A stretch of 64,000 bases of DNA from Kordia aestuariivivens (lineage in GTDB: Bacteria > Bacteroidota > Bacteroidia > Flavobacteriales > Flavobacteriaceae), in assembly GCF_014397005.1 (NCBI RefSeq), contig NZ_JACGWS010000011.1, positions 159,363-223,362 on the forward strand, read 5' to 3'. Made by a program: the position numbers and the translations under genes. Below are positions 62,101 through 64,000 of this stretch, in pieces. A model generated the notes under the pieces. The model ran no database searches. It had not been told where the DNA came from and worked only from the letters and a program-made list of their open reading frames with translations. Position 1 is the stretch's first letter. Every line of letters starts with the position of its first letter.

Positions 62101-64000
62101 CCAAAACCAATGTCTAATACAGATTTGCCTTGTAACTTTTCGCCTGCTAATAATTCTTTTACCACTTCTTTGGTAAAACCAAATGAGCTGTAACTCCCTT
62201 TTTTACTTTCGTTTAAATAACGTAAGAAGCCCGTTCTGAAAATATCACTCTCACTCTGGTAGAGTTGTTTGATCTTTTCTCGTAAGTCTTGCGATAATTC
62301 CTGATCGTTGTAAAACGTTTCAATGCTATCTTGAAAGAAGGATCTATTGCCACTAACTTCTACTTCTTTTTCTATAAAAGCAGCGACTGCTTCGGTGTTG
62401 TGTGTTAAGTGTCCTTTGTAAGGGATCTCATAAATATCTGCCACAAATCGGTCTCTTGTTAATTCCTCTCTGTTTAGATATCCTTGTGCTACATTAGCGC
62501 CATTTACATAGAGTTCGCCTGTAATCCCTTTGCCAACAAGTTCGCCTTGATCGTCCAAGATATAAACACCTGTATTGGTAATTGCTTTTCCAATCGGTAC
62601 TCGATTGTGATCTAAACGATCGCCTAGTTCATAAACTGTTGAATATACCGTGTTTTCTGTGGGTCCGTAACCATTAACTAGGGTTCCAACTCCTTTCCAA
62701 CGCTCGTAGAGTTCTTTGTCAAAGACTTCTCCTACTACAACTATTAATACATTGTCTATGCCTGTAAAGTCTTCTGGAGAGAGTGTTTTTAATAAACTTG
62801 GAATGGTAACAAAGACTTGAATTTTGTTCTTTAGTATGTACTCTGAGATACTCAGTTCTTCGTGTCCTTTAAGATCGTACATGCATAATTTGTGTCCAAA
62901 ACTAAGTGTCCAAAACGTCTCTCCTACTGCCCCATCAAAGTTGTATGAGAAGTATTGTAATACATGACTTTGTTCTACTCTACCTAAGTATTCTCCTTGC
63001 CAGTGAATTAGATTGCTCAGATTTTCATGATTCACTAAAACTCCTTTCGGAAGGCCTGTCGATCCTGAGGTATAAATTACATAGGCCGTACTATCCATTG
63101 GAATCTCTAATTGCAATGGCGTTGTTGGATAGGCGTCTTTTTCAAATTCTACATCCAGCGCTAATAATGCGCCTTCATAGTAATCCATATCAAACATATA
63201 GGTGGTATCTGTAATCAACAGCTCAATGCCTGCATCAGTAACCATATACGCTTTTCGATCTTCTGGATACGCAGGATCGATTGATACATACGCTGCTCCA
63301 CTTTTTAAGATCCCTAAGATGCTCCATACAAAACGCTCGTCTCTAGCTAACTGGATTCCAACATAATCACCGAGTTGTACCTTATGATCTGTGGTTAAAC
63401 TATGTGCTAGTTGTGTGGAGATTGTATCCAATTCCTCATAACTAAGTGTTTTGTCTTTATATACCAGTGCCGTTGCCTCTGGTGTCTTGGCTACTTGTTC
63501 TTTAAATAATTCTAAAAAGTTTTTACCTGAGTATTGTTTAGTGTCACCTTTAAAATCATGCAAGAGTTCATGCTTTTCTTCCTGCTTTAGATAGTCAACA
63601 TACCCAATGGCTTTTGTTGGATTGTCTATCAAGTTCTTGGTCAGTTCTTTAAAGTGAACTAGTAAATTACTGATCATATCCTGATCGTATAAATCTGTAT
63701 TGTACATCACTCCAATGGATAACATTCCACCAATGGGTTGTACGTGGAATTCAACATCGTTTTTACACAGTCCTTCTCCTAAATCACTAATACCTGCTGC
63801 ATCTGTTATGTTTGACATTTTGTAGTCACTCATATCTGAGATGTTGTGAAGCGTTAAAGAGATATCATATAATGGAGTTCTACTTGCATCATATTGCAAG
63901 CCTAATTCTTCAACAAGGGTATCAAAAGGATATTGCTGATGTGCAAAGTCTGACAGCACATTGTGCTTTACTTTTTCGTAGAGCTCATTAAAACTAGCCT
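53175..64000 (-). CDS. Giant NRPS, 5' end outside the window; A domain interrupted by a methyltransferase, with an E domain
   Basis: The frame is open to the right edge. Numbering from the first in-window GTG (63959) gives 3594 residues. Order: end of a C domain (1-125); A1 (145-510 and 797-905) interrupted by a class I SAM methyltransferase (about 510-796; motif VLDIGFGNG at 614-622, IDANP at 638-642); T1 (930-1000, LGGNS); C2 (1015-1455, HHIISDG); A2 (1475-1960); T2 (1975-2050, LGGDS); E (2060-2500, HHLVIDG, EGHGRE); C3 (2525-2965, HHILMDG); A3 (2985-3490); T3 (3505-3575, LGGDS). Pockets read by eye: A1 D-G-G-T-V-V-G-V-Y-K (not assigned), A2 D-L-T-K-I-G-H-I-G-K (Asp), A3 D-L-F-E-I-G-C-I-D-K (basic, Orn/Lys-like). 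The E domain makes D-Asp likely. Confidence 0.95.
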   Translation of the reverse strand, partial: ASFNELYEKVKHNVLSDFAHQQYPFDTLVEELGLQYDASRTPLYDISLTLHNISDMSDYKMSNITDAAGISDLGEGLCKNDVEFHVQPIGGMLSIGVMYNTDLYDQDMISNLLVHFKELTKNLIDNPTKAIGYVDYLKQEEKHELLHDFKGDTKQYSGKNFLELFKEQVAKTPEATALVYKDKTLSYEELDTISTQLAHSLTTDHKVQLGDYVGIQLARDERFVWSILGILKSGAAYVSIDPAYPEDRKAYMVTDAGIELLITDTTYMFDMDYYEGALLALDVEFEKDAYPTTPLQLEIPMDSTAYVIYTSGSTGLPKGVLVNHENLSNLIHWQGEYLGRVEQSHVLQYFSYNFDGAVGETFWTLSFGHKLCMYDLKGHEELSISEYILKNKIQVFVTIPSLLKTLSPEDFTGIDNVLIVVVGEVFDKELYERWKGVGTLVNGYGPTENTVYSTVYELGDRLDHNRVPIGKAITNTGVYILDDQGELVGKGITGELYVNGANVAQGYLNREELTRDRFVADIYEIPYKGHLTHNTEAVAAFIEKEVEVSGNRSFFQDSIETFYNDQELSQDLREKIKQLYQSESDIFRTGFLRYLNESKKGSYSSFGFTKEVVKELLAGEKLQGKSVLDIGFGNGELLDILSDMGANVFGIDANPYFVHNQSHKDYGVVMSRVDLSPEDFKISTGFTKDQFDITFMTLVLDRLEYPKRVLESMFDTLKSDGKFCVQALLPIIPFDDGDHEDRIVYTEEDHYITKGQSVAQDKYQLLTLLQQLGGGDLAVRSMDYYVKSTDGNQKYTLWSFTGVNNGKGKFMYKTGDVGKWLADGNIDFLGRKDSQVKIRGHRIELDEIIAALDKLPVVKQSTVIVHNENENKELIAYVVPNGDLDERKVQKTLKEQLPDYMVPRIFIILEEMPLNHTGKINTKALPSPDGNSYNQNNYIEPVTEVEKKLASLWESVLGTKKIGLQHDFFDLGGNSINAVKLIAQYNKIFQKRIAIKDIFDHPKLQDHAALLAKSSEEAYEKIKTIEAAENYPLSNAQLRLWLTSQIEDGLVAYNMPNKVTLTGSYSVENFKKAIDTTIAKHESLRTLFKVSDAGEVRQYIVAPEEINFTLDYKDFSAEKDASNQIEAYTSKDAYTAFDLEKGPLLRAALLKQSEETYVFYYNMHHIISDGWSIEILSRDVIRYYEAFENNTITEDKPLNIQYKDYTAWQQNQLYSEKYEAHKTYWLSQLASELPLVNLPSFRRRPQLKTYSGHSQRIFLSDKITQQLRDFANTKGGSLFTGLLTATNILLYRYSGQKDIIVGNPVAGRDHADLQDQIGFYVNTLPLRNKLNPENTFSACYDQIKDNTLEALKHQMYPLDKLLEELDVQRDVSRSPLFDILINHNGTVEGNSEDFVPFQVEDYGSGMVKFDIVLNFTEIGDKVEIVLSYNTDIYDHELMKSWLRHFYTLLEKSLEDENATVSSVDYVLDDEKQYLTNVLGTNSVPYNAQETIIDQFNNHVQNAPNAEAIIFENTKLTYKQLDEASNGYANFLLEKGINSGDFVGIYAGISEKYITSILGILKAGATYVPLDVKHPVARRQYIFENSNMKAVLTDNSELLTTENANIPVYDFNAINATNVSEVHLAKAEKLVYMIYTSGSTGVPKGVTISHKNIADYVAGLTQSINIATQSNFALLSTLSSDLGNTILFGALATGGTLHVFAKENLMDVYKLHHYFEDNSIDYIKIVPSYWLSLHRDENYIIPKKAIIFGGEMLTNEALTKVKAANTTTEVFNHYGPTETTIGKLLHKVNLDTEYLNIPIGKPFSNTGIYILDEHQHITPIGVTGELFIDGDGVSPGYWNLLGTQEEKFIDHPFKAGKKIYQTGDIARWNFDGNVEFMGRKGNQVKIRGYRVELGEIEAVISELKTIQQAIVTVQKDAENVQQLIAYIVADQAINQTEIRNAIAMKLPDYMIPNMYVALESIPFTENGKVDYKALPNPTEASEAKQEIIPPKTTEEKLLVEVMEAILKRTIYSIQDNFYNLGGDSIKSIQIVSRLRQKGFVLSVADILSTPILEKMALLIKEKTTTSNQAEVSGNVQLTPVQQYLFNNEHIKAPAHYNQSVVLRSQKTIDKNHLKNSLQALVKHHDALRMVYKQEVSGWTQYNEKFTGDNFQLQTHDFTNTEDAVTKMGDICNELQAGFNLESGPLFIAAIFKMSDGDRLALICHHLVIDGVSWRILLEDLASLYQQQETGTSILLPSKTDAFQQWAIQLNEYANQKQIRKPKQYWENIVQENIPAFPTDNTNNIAEERNDQSISFELGSILTEKIQTQIHDVYHTEITDVLLTSLGLAINEVFNVNKTVLMMEGHGREDVINGIDVSRTIGWFTSLYPHILEVSESGEMLQSLIQIKDNLRSIPNKGIDYGIIKYLGKGFDQELTPTIKFNYLGDFGDTVGNNAEETMFEYGAEYIGETVSKHNTDETSISISGMIVSGKLQLSVVYDSRLFEKNTIAQLTLAYEKQLSQLIEALTESTEQYVTSSDLTYQEVAFEEIQQLSNTGQGNVEDIYELSPSQQGMYYHWLVSEDPMLYFVQVSYRIKSKGLTPEAVKLAYDTLVERYSILRTGFINHAQTGKLLQIVRKDIPSNFKNVQLNAATNTEAQIQSFKKNDGQKGFKLDDASQMRLMLIELGNDEFEFIWSHHHILMDGWCNSILINDFYKILQANSTQTTHNLPDVKSYGHYIKWLNAIDRDETLSFWKNYLAAYSEVAEAPYKYLDSVEDVYEHGIETIEITGEKYTNLTTVCNDLGVTQNTFMEVAWGYLLSKYNNTQDVVFGSVVSGRPADLEGVETMVGLFINTIPVRIKYEGKDTLSTVLKKAQNNAIQSLPHHYLSLATVQGQSELGMSLIDHVMVFENFPIQELLDEELVGEKAENKTSLSLESIDVHEQMNYDFSVIVTSINNTLKVDFEYNKKRYNTESLKKVIVHLQNVIETFIAQPTQQLQYVEYLNEVENDELLNVFNAPAVSTPKDKSLLDLFTDHVEKTPNAIALAYGDEQLTFAALEEKSNQLANHLVKQGITTGTHVPICIERSTHLIISILAVMKTGAVYVPIDASYPKQRIEYILKDVEASIVLTQEKFDSTFQKLVEIPQLIFADSETIANESVSALNTQIDLQQNVYIIYTSGTTGMPKGVIINHESLLDRTHTWKDLYGIDGTTNVLQMANFTFDLFSADFCRSLMLGATLVVSENDSYDPITIYDLLQKHQVTFYEFTPGIIFPLMNYVYENQLKLPYLKTLIVGSDTVSVNEFKELVDRFSDTLTLFNCYGTTETSIDASVFSPYPEFNYRGLNATPIGKPIQNTTMYVLDKHMKLVPVGVAGELYIGGIGVGVGYLNRPELSEEKFVSHPFIANERVYKTGDLARLLPDGNIEFIGRKDDQVKIRGYRIELGEIESALNEEEIVQQSVVIARDNANGYKQLIAYVVRTSEEINKKMLQEALQDKLPEYMIPAVYVFMDELPLSENSKVNKKALPLPDESLYPSQQYVAPSTEVEETLVTMWQELFKIERIGTQDNFFELGGDSLSVINLIMKIQTAFSVKIKITDFFARPTIKELGNIIYIAIELSNTKNREEKKNTITI

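Overview
The window is low-GC DNA that reads as a marine Flavobacteriaceae genome (Bacteroidota). The signs are PF14905-type outer-membrane barrels, DUF4252, DUF2891 and DUF4097 proteins, LytTR and TPR-AraC regulators, and Bacteroidota-style lanthipeptide and double-glycine leaders. A Kordia-like genus is my guess from the overall gene style; nothing here proves it. No rRNA, tRNA, CRISPR array or intact insertion sequence was seen.

Layout. (1) 1-3.6 kb: the 3' end of a penicillin-acylase-type hydrolase, a DUF4252 lipoprotein, an aldehyde dehydrogenase and a nitroreductase, all on the plus strand. (2) 3.6-6.3 kb: a minus-strand sensory operon (hypothetical protein, multi-pass membrane protein, a 53-residue membrane peptide, HisKA_3 histidine kinase, LuxR-type response regulator). 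(3) 6.8-12.2 kb: a minus-strand 5-oxoproline (pyroglutamate) catabolic operon. It has a fused PxpA-PxpB, PxpC, an NRAMP-fold transporter that lacks the metal ligands, a DUF2891 lipoprotein and a secreted protein. (4) 12.5-27.6 kb: an accessory region of regulators (LytTR response regulator with TPR kinase, LytTR membrane regulator, TPR-AraC regulator) mixed with at least five small RiPP or bacteriocin-like precursor genes, decayed precursor fragments, duplicated terminators and interspersed repeats. No RiPP-modifying enzyme or peptidase-ABC transporter is present. (5) 27.8-30.6 kb: an ECF sigma / anti-sigma / two DUF4097 operon.

(6) 30.8-64 kb: a minus-strand nonribosomal peptide operon cut by the right edge. 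In transcription order it encodes a giant NRPS (partial C, A with an inserted methyltransferase, T; C-A-T-E; C-A-T), a TubC-C-A-T NRPS, a 2-oxoglutarate/Fe(II) oxygenase, a TubC-C-A-T-C-like NRPS, an outer-membrane barrel protein, a type II thioesterase, a cyclic-peptide-type ABC exporter, a C-A-T-C NRPS, a secreted S33 peptidase with a C-terminal membrane anchor, an ATP-grasp-like protein and an Sfp-type phosphopantetheinyl transferase. Adenylation pocket residues read by eye suggest unknown residue (methylated?), D-Asp, a basic residue, Tyr/Phe, Asn and Gly. The peptide would be activated by the PPTase, built on the NRPSs, hydroxylated, proofread by the thioesterase, exported, and possibly matured in the periplasm by the anchored peptidase.

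The most notable points are the methyltransferase placed between adenylation motifs A6 and A7, the ClbP-like architecture of the S33 peptidase, the terminal C and C-like domains with no TE domain, the shared ATTCATGAAT sites in front of two RiPP transcription units, the 20-bp-phased repeats in front of a lanthipeptide gene, and the fossils of a lanthipeptide gene and of a histidine kinase.
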